A stretch of 64,000 nt of DNA from Natronosalvus amylolyticus. Lineage in GTDB: Archaea; Halobacteriota; Halobacteria; Halobacteriales; Natrialbaceae. Both the position numbers and the translations under genes were made by a program. Below the pieces are notes generated by a model that saw only the letters and a list, made by a program, of their open reading frames with translations, made no database searches and was not told the DNA's origin. Position 1 is the stretch's first letter. Each line of letters opens with the position of its first letter. Below, piece by piece: positions 54,801 to 62,840 of this stretch. Location of the stretch: contig NZ_CP101156.1 in NCBI RefSeq assembly GCF_024298845.1, positions 930,001 through 994,000 of the forward strand, in the 5' to 3' direction.

Positions 54801-57800
54801 GCTCCACACCCACGAACTAATACGCGCCCCGTACCCTCGATCGGCAGTATACGGCCGGCCGTGACAGTGGCTACTCGTGTGCTTCCCGGTCTGGACTGAA
54901 TGATTCCCAAACCCTGTGACGAACGAGAGGTACGCTGGAGAATCAAGGTCCTGGCCGTCCTCTATAAGCTCTCGCTGTAGGGTTGCCACATCCGACCGGT
55001 ACGGATCTGACTCAGGAAGCTCCCATTCGCGTGGGTCCCACGACGCTTTCGTCACACCGTCGTTCGGTTTTCGTAATCCAGGCCCGTGATGACACAGAGC
55101 GCTCACGTTCGGCGTGACGCCAACACCAAAGAGGGACAGTGTCCTCGCAAGCCCCCTGGCTGCAGTCACCGGATCCGTGGTCTCCATCTGCGCGTACACT
55201 GGGCCCCAGACCGGTTCGAACGGCCCAGGGAGTGTCGTCTCCCCGACTCCAAGCGAGGCTCCCAAAGGCTCAGAAACGACGGTTGACCGGGAACTATCCT
55301 CGCTCCGGGTAAGCACCGAATCAAGACTCAAGGCCGGATTCTGTAGCACATCGGTCTCATAGTCCTCCAGTTCCTCGTTCAGGAACGGCCGCCACTGAGG
55401 GCCGAACTCACAGGCACCTAACGGCACTTCCGCTCGCTCCGTCTCCGATGGCGATGGCCATGTGAGCGACGCTTGTCGAAGCCGGAATCGCGTCCGCAAC
55501 CGGCCGTATTCTCTGTTTTTCAACACGGTCTCTAACAACTCGTGCGCGACGTAGCCATCGGGAAGCGTGTTCAGGTCTGCAGCGGTGAAATCATCGACAC
55601 GCTCCGCGAGAAACTGAAGCGCAGTGGGAGATACACGATTATTCTGTTCATGCTCGAAACTTGCGACGAGCGACCGGAAATATTCCTGCCGGTCAGTCTG
55701 ATACTTCCGAATCCCCCAGGACTCACCAGCCTCATTGAGTAACGTGTTAATCCGGTCATCGGTCTCATCAAGTTCAGCGAGGAAGAACACAGTGAACTGT
55801 CCGTCCTCCGGCGGAGCAATGACGTCTGTCGCGTCACTCGGGACATTCCACAGAATCGTTCGGGACAGCGGTTGCCGTCGATCCCCTTCCGACCGAACAT
55901 CTTGATTCTCGATCTGCAGCAACACCCTCTTTTCAGACATCTCACCAACAGTCTCCGACTCCTCCCCGGCTCCTGATTGCTTCAGTTGACACGGTAAGAG
56001 ATACACACCGTCCAGCGTACGCTGATATTCCTCTCCAAGTAATTCGCTGATCTCTGAACCGGATACCGGCTCGAAATACCGAGCTGTTACCCGAAGCACC
56101 GCGTCAGCAGGATCAGCCGCACACTGCACCCCAGACTCACCATCACCGGCATGGTCACTCCGCGCGAGCGCCTCAGAAACCAACTCAAACCACCGACCTC
56201 GTAACCGCGTCGTTACAGTCGCCTTGTTCTCGTCAGTCACACGAAGTAAACTCTCAATACGACTCACTAACCGGTCGCCCGACGCGGTCCGAAGCTGGGA
56301 CAACCCCCAGATTCGATCCACAGCCGGCACCGCAACTGGCACGCATTCTTCGCCAGCACTCCCGAAGGGACGGTCGCCCATTTTCAATGCCGCCGCTCCT
56401 GTCACTGGTAACTGATCACTCAACAGGTACATCGCACGCACTCCGTCCCACCCATCGCTCAACCAATCTAACAACAACGAATCCGTAGCCCCGGGCCCGT
56501 CTGTCTCAGATTGAATCTGCGCCGGAGCCGCAGAACTCCCACCGGCAATCGGGATACAGTCTGTCTCCCACACCCTATCTAACAGCTGCTGTCGAAGGTA
56601 CCCGAGCAACTCATCAGCTTCGGTCGGTCGCGCCTCCGGTTCCCACTCGCCTTCCTGTGACTGGTTCGGCAGCAACACCCACGGATACAGACTCAACCAG
56701 TTATGCGTCGGTTCGGTGACCGCCGCTGTCTGCTCGGCAACGCGCCCGACAACCTCCGTCGCCTCCTCAAGTACACGGCGATTATAATCCACGTAGCGCT
56801 GGGACACGTCCTTGATATTCTGTCGATTTGGCGTCACTGAAAACTCGCCGTGCAGCGAAAACGATAACCCGGGATCCCGCTGACTAATCGGGTAATACAG
56901 GTACAACGGGTAATCTTTCAACGAATGCGGCTCTCTGTCCCCAAACTGCCTCGTCTCCACAATGGGCCACTCGTCACTCGGACGCGGAACCAAGACCCGC
57001 GTCCCGTGATCTCGCTCACTAGCTGGTAACCGGAACCCATCGAACACGTGGGCCGCCTCCTTCTCGCCTGCCCCATCCCGATTAACCTGAGTGACCTGCC
57101 ACTCAGTATGCTGCACGGACTCACCGCTCAGCACACCGGGTTCGGGTTCTATATTCCACGAAATGTGCTCGTCGATCTCGTTGTCCGAGACACGGACTGC
57201 GTTCACCTCGTCGATCGTGCCGAAATGAACTAGCGTCTCCGGATCGAGCGATCCGGACCGCGTCCCGTCCACGTACCACCAGACACGTTCCGGAGACGTT
57301 GTGGCAATCCCGGATTCCTCAACAGCATCATCCGGTAACTCATTCACCGCGTCCACGCCGTAGAGTTCCGTCACGATCTCCCGCCAATTCTCGTCCGCAA
57401 ACTCGACGAACACCGCAGTCGAAAACTCCCCACCGTACTCCGCCACGGTATCATTCGGGGCCGCCACTCGGTCATCCCCGTGGACTAAATAGTCGGCAAG
57501 ACCAGCAAGTTCACTTCGTCGTGCCGACAGCGACAACGGGATCGGATACGCGAACAGAAACAGCTGCATCAACGCCCGCCGGTTATCCACACTCAAATCG
57601 GCCGGGGATTTCCCATCCTGGTTCCGACTCAAATCAAGATCAACCGGGAACACATCAGTGTTGAACTCCTCACTCAGCCCGTCCACGCCGTGATCGTACC
57701 CAATCGAATTCAAAATCGTAGCCAGCAGATACGCCTTCGAAAACCGGACGCGAAGCGCCTGCTGCTCACCCGACGCGTCAGGTGTCTCCGTCCACACTTC

Positions 57801-58277
57801 GAACGACTCCCCTTTCCCGAGGATCGACTTGAGACCGATCCCCATCTTCCCAATTTCATCAGGCGTGTCCTTGGATGTCTTCCCGATACCGGTCGCCGCC
57901 TCCTCGACCGACCGGTTGTGGAAGTTAAAACTCCGCCCATTGTTTGCAATGAGCAGCCCCTCATCCGTCACGGCGATAAACACCTGTCCATCATCCGCAT
58001 ACTGCGCTTCGTCCCGTGCGTTCTGTAGTAACTCCAGAATCTCCCGATTCGGATGATCCTCCGCAATCGTCCGCTCCGATTGTCCTAACGACGTATCCTT
58101 CCGAAATGCACTCCGCAAATTCGGCTGCCCGTCAAGCACCTCAAGCGAATCATCCTGCAGATCAGCGACCAAATCCTCCCAATACCCTGCCCAGTGAGTC
58201 CGCAATCCCTCGTTCGTCCTCGGATTCTTTCCCAACGAATCGAACGTCCCGTCCATCCCTTCAGACGTATCAGGCAT
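51816..58277 (-). CDS. Giant sacsin/HSP90-like ATPase with C-terminal DUF3883 nuclease-like domain
   Basis: A 2153-residue protein, the core of the island. The N-terminal GHKL ATPase domain is clear: N-box NREILELLQNARDEAQ (N86), G1 TDEGLLIANNGRSF (D105, G107) and G2 GKMGIGLKSIL (about 143-153); this is the sacsin type. The long middle (about 250-1900) is beta/alpha-rich with no motif I know. The C-terminus from about residue 1918 fits DUF3883: ERAEAAAVIHILQRLG, GLGFDFIDPF, the acidic-lysine pair in LDIAPVEVKAAG (E2049, K2051) and FSTNQLRQARAFVSAGYQYVIRL. That combination suggests an ATP-driven sensor or clamp linked to a PD-(D/E)xK-like nuclease. It starts 66 bp after the membrane-protein gene. 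Confidence 0.8.
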   Translation of the reverse strand: MPDTSEGMDGTFDSLGKNPRTNEGLRTHWAGYWEDLVADLQDDSLEVLDGQPNLRSAFRKDTSLGQSERTIAEDHPNREILELLQNARDEAQYADDGQVFIAVTDEGLLIANNGRSFNFHNRSVEEAATGIGKTSKDTPDEIGKMGIGLKSILGKGESFEVWTETPDASGEQQALRVRFSKAYLLATILNSIGYDHGVDGLSEEFNTDVFPVDLDLSRNQDGKSPADLSVDNRRALMQLFLFAYPIPLSLSARRSELAGLADYLVHGDDRVAAPNDTVAEYGGEFSTAVFVEFADENWREIVTELYGVDAVNELPDDAVEESGIATTSPERVWWYVDGTRSGSLDPETLVHFGTIDEVNAVRVSDNEIDEHISWNIEPEPGVLSGESVQHTEWQVTQVNRDGAGEKEAAHVFDGFRLPASERDHGTRVLVPRPSDEWPIVETRQFGDREPHSLKDYPLYLYYPISQRDPGLSFSLHGEFSVTPNRQNIKDVSQRYVDYNRRVLEEATEVVGRVAEQTAAVTEPTHNWLSLYPWVLLPNQSQEGEWEPEARPTEADELLGYLRQQLLDRVWETDCIPIAGGSSAAPAQIQSETDGPGATDSLLLDWLSDGWDGVRAMYLLSDQLPVTGAAALKMGDRPFGSAGEECVPVAVPAVDRIWGLSQLRTASGDRLVSRIESLLRVTDENKATVTTRLRGRWFELVSEALARSDHAGDGESGVQCAADPADAVLRVTARYFEPVSGSEISELLGEEYQRTLDGVYLLPCQLKQSGAGEESETVGEMSEKRVLLQIENQDVRSEGDRRQPLSRTILWNVPSDATDVIAPPEDGQFTVFFLAELDETDDRINTLLNEAGESWGIRKYQTDRQEYFRSLVASFEHEQNNRVSPTALQFLAERVDDFTAADLNTLPDGYVAHELLETVLKNREYGRLRTRFRLRQASLTWPSPSETERAEVPLGACEFGPQWRPFLNEELEDYETDVLQNPALSLDSVLTRSEDSSRSTVVSEPLGASLGVGETTLPGPFEPVWGPVYAQMETTDPVTAARGLARTLSLFGVGVTPNVSALCHHGPGLRKPNDGVTKASWDPREWELPESDPYRSDVATLQRELIEDGQDLDSPAYLSFVTGFGNHSVQTGKHTSSHCHGRPYTADRGYGARISSWVWSTDLQRVTADPAGLIQWLERHEDTLRETVLETGWYCDGGTNHIQRPWSETVPTVFNWQLRNAACWDPVFDDQFSGWVDESWGEDAVRLRWAVQDGGRGEVTQLLPTVPSDSEPDQQVSDDLLSSFGVEPIDELTAIQAADRLQKLQEVLATEDSLDDVHRVRMRTDGVESAWMYVYTELLNPILQSLADPVEHVPSVLESELLTHLPLRFRNKEWCAVPIEQIQGDGNTELEFKYHTQRSLRQWEKQEARNNLDLYLLKPPTRGGLTPLADALGISSLDVDQPILQADELDGLSEDGVQPVKQELERRTEWILATLNRSNPDTIRESRDTFQTAIDNLACAPLHEEQTDDFFDTRSRLYRVSDDDDAPLGIVLNDDDDKIWDSDSQEIVEATAAGIAFLFEMPGRYEEIQPALRPSLPSPEKLEREWEQRGHDLDLVRTALGVQDQRELLRDIEALYELIEALGGDTPNNVERIRSNLADTDSGTIPWVRSQFQPGTDAEETPEPQSPQVAEAFDLLSEAGTRLPSELGSDTATPLFETVIAEQNTAHEQWVNWSHALAVHDGDVTSFIQWVAANSRLITEQWIPSHHARWCARVEQFCILRDEREDADLASIAALEDVLPSIETDDSIAWEDTPEATANLSGADFSPADRWFDVAPQETFGDRVLTPLIETVSEHAPGGRKEDVAVALRDFILNGEVPASQVDSRTKQQNVFQQVQSQLDGGLDLSNGLVFGQGRTTVATFGGGSGSENGDGNSPRIYGERGERAEAAAVIHILQRLGRWLDEERNDFDWLMTELAELEADQDSAGYKWHTKNRWNGSLKRYLKHEFSAKDYQSLDRFTDGDSNLWEDPFVQILNATQEYGLGFDFIDPFGPAATQDQNSTPTLDIAPVEVKAAGLSSESESVSFRFSTNQLRQARAFVSAGYQYVIRLFATPGIESEEWLQETQIVDEIILNEENPPGAALGGLGSEVRTNGSATIPADAVAGGEMYIERIFE

Positions 58278-58343
58278 ACCTCATTAGTGTGCTGTTGCCT
58301 GGCTTACTAGGTGTCCTTCTCCCGTGAGACTTTGGTGTAGGAT

Positions 58344-58955
58344 CTACCTCGTTACCAGGTCTATCGATTGAACTGGTTTTCCACCTTCCCCGTCCCGTAT
58401 TTTGAGTGGATACTCGTATGTCTGCCCCTCTACGTACTCGTCAGAGTACACTAACAGGACAATCGAAAAACGGTACACAGACACGTTATCTGCCCGGAGG
58501 ATGTTTTTCTCTGGATCGTACTCCTGCTCCGCGCAGGGGATGTCTCGCAGTTCGACACGGATGTCGTCTGGTACATCGAATTGAATAGCGAAGTCGTCCA
58601 GTCGTTCAGAGATTGTAACACCGCCTCGAAGCTCGCATTCGCCAGATCGGAGTATCGCTTCTCCCCGGCTTTCGGCGACCTTATCTGGTTCTTTCTCCCC
58701 CTCGACAGTGGCGATTGGAGTTAAATCAATTTGAATCCCGAACGGGCGATACGCTAAATAGTATCCGATGACAGGGACTACGTACATCCCAGCTGCGGAG
58801 ACAGCGACTGGTGTGGAACTAAGGACTGACGATGCAATCCAGAGGACTGTCCCGAGTATCCCGCTCCCCCAAGCGAGTATCGATGATTTGTACTCAGACA
58901 GAAACGGGCGGAATTCAGCACGCAGATGAGCGATACTGAGAAAATCACCTGCCAT
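58344..58955 (-). CDS. Two-helix membrane protein of the island operon
   Basis: A 203-residue protein. Two hydrophobic helices lie near the N-terminus (ILAWGSGILGTVLWIASSVL and VAVSAAGMYVVPVIGYYLAY, about residues 26-70). A beta-rich C-terminal domain of about 125 residues with two cysteines (GECELRGG and IPCAEQEY) follows, probably Ig-like. It starts 11 bp after the preceding gene. If the system acts in defence, this could be the membrane-directed part; that is inference. Confidence 0.65.
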   Translation of the reverse strand: MAGDFLSIAHLRAEFRPFLSEYKSSILAWGSGILGTVLWIASSVLSSTPVAVSAAGMYVVPVIGYYLAYRPFGIQIDLTPIATVEGEKEPDKVAESRGEAILRSGECELRGGVTISERLDDFAIQFDVPDDIRVELRDIPCAEQEYDPEKNILRADNVSVYRFSIVLLVYSDEYVEGQTYEYPLKIRDGEGGKPVQSIDLVTR

Positions 58956-58966
58956 ATTTAGTAGAG

Positions 58967-59608
58967 CTAGTCTCCAGACTCCGCAATCACGTCGCGTTCA
59001 AAAAGTTGGACGAGATACTCAGTAGCCTCTGAAACGTCACTCTGGACGGATAGTGTTCCGTCGGTGTATCGAGTGAGGATTTGTTCCCCCTCGTAGGAGA
59101 ACACAACAGTTGCCGATTCGATGGGGTACTGTTCAATCTCAAGTCCAGAGTCCAGTTCTTCGAACGAAATCTCCTTCCCTTGGTCTCCGATGAGGGTGAG
59201 CTCAATGATTTTGTCGGCGTTGTTCAGGAAATTCCAAAGGCGCTCCCGATGCACAGTTAGTGAACGGTAGATTTTCACATCGTCGGAAGAGAGAGTATTC
59301 AACTTCTGTATGACCGATTCCACCGATGGCAGGTCAACTTCTGTATCCAAGATGAACAGGTTAGATTGGTCACGAAATTCGAACTCAAGTTCGATATCCC
59401 GGCCCCCGCCCCACATCGCATCCTCAGAGTAATTGATGAGCCCGCTGTACGCCATCTGCCCGTCAAACGGGTAATCGTCACAGAGGCCACTAACCTTCCG
59501 CTCATTGACGTCGGAAAGGCTGAACCCGTTGGTCGAGAGGTCGGATAGCTCACGGAATCGCTGCCCATTGCCTGGGATTCGGGTTCGACGGAGACTACTT
59601 GATCCCAT
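58967..59608 (-). CDS. Unknown protein of the island operon (213 aa)
   Basis: A soluble, mixed alpha/beta protein with segment VDLPSVESVIQKLNTLSSDDVKIYRSLTVHRERLWNFL and a C-terminal beta part (ATVVFSYEGEQILTRYTDGTLSVQSD). No catalytic motif visible. A distant relation to the 342-aa neighbour (both have a Tyr/Asp-rich segment with DVYW/KIYR strings) is possible but not shown. It lies between the 342-aa gene (71-bp gap) and the membrane-protein gene (11-bp gap). Confidence 0.6.
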   Translation of the reverse strand: MGSSSLRRTRIPGNGQRFRELSDLSTNGFSLSDVNERKVSGLCDDYPFDGQMAYSGLINYSEDAMWGGGRDIELEFEFRDQSNLFILDTEVDLPSVESVIQKLNTLSSDDVKIYRSLTVHRERLWNFLNNADKIIELTLIGDQGKEISFEELDSGLEIEQYPIESATVVFSYEGEQILTRYTDGTLSVQSDVSEATEYLVQLFERDVIAESGD

Positions 59609-59679
59609 GCATTACCTCATCCAATTGTCCGTACGAGGGGCACGATTACGAGCACTTCGGTCCCGACTCTTTTGTGGCG

Positions 59680-60708
59680 TCATTGGAACTCAGCTATTGC
59701 GGCTTGGCGTTCTTGGTACTCCTCCCGGTTCCCCTTCTCCCGATACCGTTTGATAACGTCATCAACAGGGAAGGTAATTTCTGCACCTTGTCGTTCGCAC
59801 TCTTCATACAAGTTCTTGAAGAATTCCACCGGCGGGTACTTGTCTTCCGAGGGAAGGGACTGCCAGTGGTCGTACACGGCAAGTAGTTCTTTCAAGAAAC
59901 AAACAGACAAGGCCATTCGTTCTAGGTGAGTTGACCCTTCAATATCTTGTTCGGCTTTAATGTGAATACGACCGCCAGTTTCGATCCGGGCAGCGACGAA
60001 CTTGCCGTGCATCCCGAATATCCCTTCGACAAACGCCATCTCCTTACCGCGGAGAAGTCCCATCAGGATCGTCGTTGCTTTGGCGATGTCTGTCGAGTCG
60101 TCCACCCGATTGCTTCGACCGAAGCGATCTTCTTCCCCTTCAATCCTGGCGTTACTGAGGAGTTTCGCGGAGAGTTCTTCACCGAGCTGTTCACCATTCT
60201 TGTATTGGGAGAGAATCCATAATAGGAAATCCGAGGCAAACCCGATCTCCCGTGTTCTGATGTAATCACCGAGCTTCGACTCGATTAGACTCCCTGCCTG
60301 CCGGGCTTCGGTCTTGTTCCCTTTGATGAACAGATAGTTCGGAGAGTCCCAGTAGACGTCCACACTGTCGGTCGTTCGAACGTTTCGGTATTCGGTTCCG
60401 TCGTCGTTAGCAGATTCCACTTCACGTTCGTGCCACTCTTCGTACCGATACCGAATCCCGTAGATGTCATCAGTTTCGGCTTTGATTTGTCGGCTGATAT
60501 CCGGTGATTCAGAGACTCGCTCAGTGAAATCCAGCATATGATAGCCGCTCCCGGGTTCCTCGTTGGTACCACGAGTGAAATCCTTGAGACCTTCCTCAAC
60601 GGTCGTCTCTAAGTCGAAATCCGGATCAAGAATCTCGGTTGAGTATAATCCATTGAACACTAATCGTCCGTCGTAAGAATACGAACCGCTAGATCGCGGA
60701 TTACTCAT
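59680..60708 (-). CDS. Unknown protein, first gene of the island operon (342 aa)
   Basis: Soluble and charged. A beta-rich N-terminus (SSGSYSYDGRLVFNGLYS) is followed by segments such as DSVDVYWDSPNYLFIKGNKTEARQAGSLIESKLGDYIRTREIGF. A longer helical half contains AKATTILMGLLRGKEMAFVEGIFGMHGKFVAARIETGGRIHIKAEQD. No motif I can name. A TATA-like TTATTTAC (minus strand, 60734-60741) is centred about 29 bp upstream, so it should be the first gene of the transcript. Confidence 0.65.
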   Translation of the reverse strand: MSNPRSSGSYSYDGRLVFNGLYSTEILDPDFDLETTVEEGLKDFTRGTNEEPGSGYHMLDFTERVSESPDISRQIKAETDDIYGIRYRYEEWHEREVESANDDGTEYRNVRTTDSVDVYWDSPNYLFIKGNKTEARQAGSLIESKLGDYIRTREIGFASDFLLWILSQYKNGEQLGEELSAKLLSNARIEGEEDRFGRSNRVDDSTDIAKATTILMGLLRGKEMAFVEGIFGMHGKFVAARIETGGRIHIKAEQDIEGSTHLERMALSVCFLKELLAVYDHWQSLPSEDKYPPVEFFKNLYEECERQGAEITFPVDDVIKRYREKGNREEYQERQAAIAEFQ

Positions 60709-60733
60709 TACCCGTCTATTGTACTAGGGATCT

Positions 60734-60741
60734 GTAAATAA
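60734..60741 (-). promoter_or_regulatory. TATA-like box for the seven-gene island operon
   Basis: TTATTTAC on the minus strand is centred 29-30 bp before the ATG at 60708, the spacing of a leaderless haloarchaeal promoter. Confidence 0.45.
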
Positions 60742-60917
60742 CTACTCCGCAGAATGAAAGTGATTCCCAGACGACCAGAGAATCTACCTAATAGTAAGGT
60801 CATGTGACGATCGTTTTTGGATAGCGACAACCACTTCATCACGTTCGCCAATCGGATCCACCGCTACCACTTCGAGGATGTCCTCGTCGCACCCCAGTAG
60901 CCGAAATAACATCGATC

Positions 60918-61855
60918 GGCTCTGGTGAATCGCTGTAATGCGGCGGGATAGGTCGTCAAATCAAAGGAAGTGAAGCGGGAAACCGGCGATGCTTGATGTC
61001 GAAGATCTCCCGCTTCACGAGCAAAGCGGTCTCGTTAGCTAAAAATGCTGTTGGTGGCCGAGGCGAAGCCGCCGCCCCCGAAGGGGGTGGGGGCTTCGCC
61101 GACTACGCCGTCGTCTCGCTCCACTGCCTTCGGATTTACTTAGAGAAATCCTACCGTGAGGCGCTTGATCTCTTGAGCGAGATGCCACATATTTTGGCCG
61201 AGATCGGCCTCGAAGCGGGCGATCTCCCGCATCACTCAACGTTAGTAAAGGCGTTTGATAGGTTCGAGATGGAGGTCTGGCGAGTGCTGCTGCGCCTCTC
61301 GGCGCAGTTGCACGAAACCGCCGATCACGCCGCGATGGGCGCGACGTTCTTCGACCGCGAAACCGCCAGCAAGCACTACTGTCGTCGGACGAACTATCGC
61401 GTTCAAACGCTGAAAACAACTGCTCTCGTCGATACAAAAACGCAAGCTGTACTTGACGTTCACTGTACGACCGAGAAACGCCACGATACGCAGATCGGCT
61501 GGCAACTCGCCTGCCGCAACGCGGGCGGGATTGTCAGCCTCGCCGCCGACAAAGGCTACGACTGGCAGCGATTACGTGAAAAACTCCGAGAAGAAGACGT
61601 GAGACCGCTGATCAAACACCGTGAGTTCCGACCCGTCGATTGTGCGCATAACGCGCGAATCGACAACTCTCTGTACGGCCAAAGAGCGCTGTCAGAGACC
61701 GTCTTCTCGACGATCAAGCGTACGCTCGGCCATGCGGTGCGTGCCCGAGAATGGTACCGCGAATTTCGTGAGATCGTTCTGATGTGTGCGGTCTACAACA
61801 TCAAGCGAGCCGTGAAACAGTGAAATCAAGCGCTGTATGGCGATTCACCAAAGCC
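60918..61855 (+). mobile_element. IS5-family (ISH1-like) element, 938 bp
   Basis: The inverted ends read GGCTCTGGTGAATCGC (60918-60933) and, reverse-complemented, GGCTTTGGTGAATCGC (61840-61855). It contains one transposase gene. The flanks CATCGATC and ATTTTCTC do not match, so there is no 8-bp target duplication; an end may have recombined. Confidence 0.85.
60996..61823 (+). CDS. IS5-family transposase (ISH1 group)
   Basis: A 275-residue DDE transposase. The visible motifs are ATFFDRETASKHYC near the first catalytic position, SLAADKGYDWQRL (D) and LSETVFSTIKRTLGHAVRA (E), with PLIKHREF as in the element at 19862. The first catalytic aspartate lies in FFDRE. The frame is intact. The ATG at 60996 is used; a TTG one codon earlier is possible. 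The start region EAAAPEGGGGFADYAVV is unusually Gly/Ala-rich. Confidence 0.9.
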   Translation: MSKISRFTSKAVSLAKNAVGGRGEAAAPEGGGGFADYAVVSLHCLRIYLEKSYREALDLLSEMPHILAEIGLEAGDLPHHSTLVKAFDRFEMEVWRVLLRLSAQLHETADHAAMGATFFDRETASKHYCRRTNYRVQTLKTTALVDTKTQAVLDVHCTTEKRHDTQIGWQLACRNAGGIVSLAADKGYDWQRLREKLREEDVRPLIKHREFRPVDCAHNARIDNSLYGQRALSETVFSTIKRTLGHAVRAREWYREFREIVLMCAVYNIKRAVKQ

Positions 61856-61974
61856 ATTTTCTCTATTTCCTTGAATTCGGCTGAAGAGACGTCTCGATGA
61901 ATTTCCTTCGGTTCGTCTTTACCTGTGAAATAAACGATTCTATCTTCCGGATCATACGTGACGATGTCAGACAT

Positions 61975-62423
61975 AATTACTAATTAGATCTATGATTGTT
62001 AATGAATTCGACTTTGGATCACGATGTGAATGGTGCTCGCCGGTACCACTGTGACTTAGTATCGGAACTAGCCGTGTTGTGCGGATCCCTGCCCTGAGTG
62101 TGGGCAGAGAAACTCACCCCCTGAAGTTCTATGCTCGCAATAGTGTGTGATTACAGTGAGTAACGGTACTGCTGAAGTGGAACAGAGTAGTGTACCGTGT
62201 AACTATGACGAAGTCGTGGTACTTGGATCAGTACCAGAATAGTGTACCAGGATCTCGTACCGCGACACAGTACTTCACTCTAGTACCATGATCCTGGATC
62301 AGGAATCAGGTTCACGAGAACGTTCCACACCACCATACTTTGCTCTCAGTCGCCAAACCAAGATCTCGACCGACTGTTCCGTGTTTCTGTAGTTACAAGT
62401 AGAAAGAAGGTCAAGGAAAGAAT
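61975..62423. other. 449-bp divergent intergenic region with GTAC array
   Basis: It separates the IS-broken gene (minus) from the 131-aa gene (plus). No ORF has coding character. It contains the 13-bp-pitch array of GTAC sites (62166-62286). Confidence 0.5.
62166..62286. repeat. Array of GTAC palindromes with 13-bp pitch
   Basis: GTAC occurs at 62166, 62192, 62219, 62231, 62244, 62257, 62270 and 62283. The successive distances are 26, 27, 12, 13, 13, 13 and 13 bp, so all sites fall on one 13-bp lattice with one-base slips. Five units begin GTACC and two GTACT with varied remainders (for example GTACCAGAATAGT, GTACCAGGATCTC). A protein-binding array (operator or iteron-like) is the simplest reading; function unknown. 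Confidence 0.75.
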
Positions 62424-62819
62424 ATGGTTAGGGAAGAAGCAGAGCTGAGAATGGAGTTCATTGGCGACGTGGTCCGTCACACCAACGGCGGGATCGTCCA
62501 CTGTAACGCCGAACCCACAATAGGAAAAGTAGACTACCAGCACAATTGCCAAAAGAAAATGACTGTCGGTGACGGTGTCATCCTCTATTATGAGAAGGAA
62601 AGAGGGGAAGACGAATGGATCCAACTGTACCGGTTCTGCTCTAACTGTGATGATGCTCGACGACTTCCCGCACAAGGTCGTAAACACAGGAAAGAACAAG
62701 CCGTAGTAGAGGGTACCTTGGAGCACTTTGAGGGAACCGTGGAAGGACATTTCTACGAAGACGCCGTAAGATTAGTTGACGTTCACGTACACCATTACAG
62801 CCCAGAAACAGAGGGATAG
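62424..62819 (+). CDS. Unknown small protein with Cys/His pairs (131 aa)
   Basis: A soluble protein with possible zinc ligands: HTNGGIVHCNAEP, YQHNCQKK and RFCSNCDDARRLP. The C-terminal half is beta-like (GTLEHFEGTVEGHFYEDAVRLVDVHVHHY). It is preferred over the overlapping minus-strand frame because this one is acidic, whereas the other is hydrophobic and without a halophilic signature. It lies 138 bp after the GTAC array and could be controlled by it. Confidence 0.6.
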   Translation: MVREEAELRMEFIGDVVRHTNGGIVHCNAEPTIGKVDYQHNCQKKMTVGDGVILYYEKERGEDEWIQLYRFCSNCDDARRLPAQGRKHRKEQAVVEGTLEHFEGTVEGHFYEDAVRLVDVHVHHYSPETEG

Positions 62820-62840
62820 TCTAATTTTAGTGCAACTTCT

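Larger units (their letters stand above)
60784..61974 (-). pseudogene. Small gene interrupted by an IS element
   Basis: Upstream of the IS an ATG at 61974 opens MSDIVTYDPEDRIVYFTG and runs about 40 codons into the element (61856). On the far side the same strand carries a good coding frame (from 60912) reading LFRLLGCDEDILEVVAVDP, then GERDEVVVAIQKR, ending at 60784. The two halves make sense as one protein of 80-90 residues. The IS has no matching target duplication and the halves do not join in phase, so some bases were lost. The gene lies just before the operon on the same strand and could have been its first or controlling gene. Confidence 0.55.

Noticed and set aside
60910-61863. Target duplication around the second IS
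   Set aside because: Flanks CATCGATC and ATTTTCTC differ; no direct repeat of 5-9 bp could be found.
62346-62750. 134-codon minus-strand frame
   Set aside because: Hydrophobic and Phe/Ser-rich antisense to the more acidic 131-aa frame on the plus strand; could not be excluded fully, but is less plausible.
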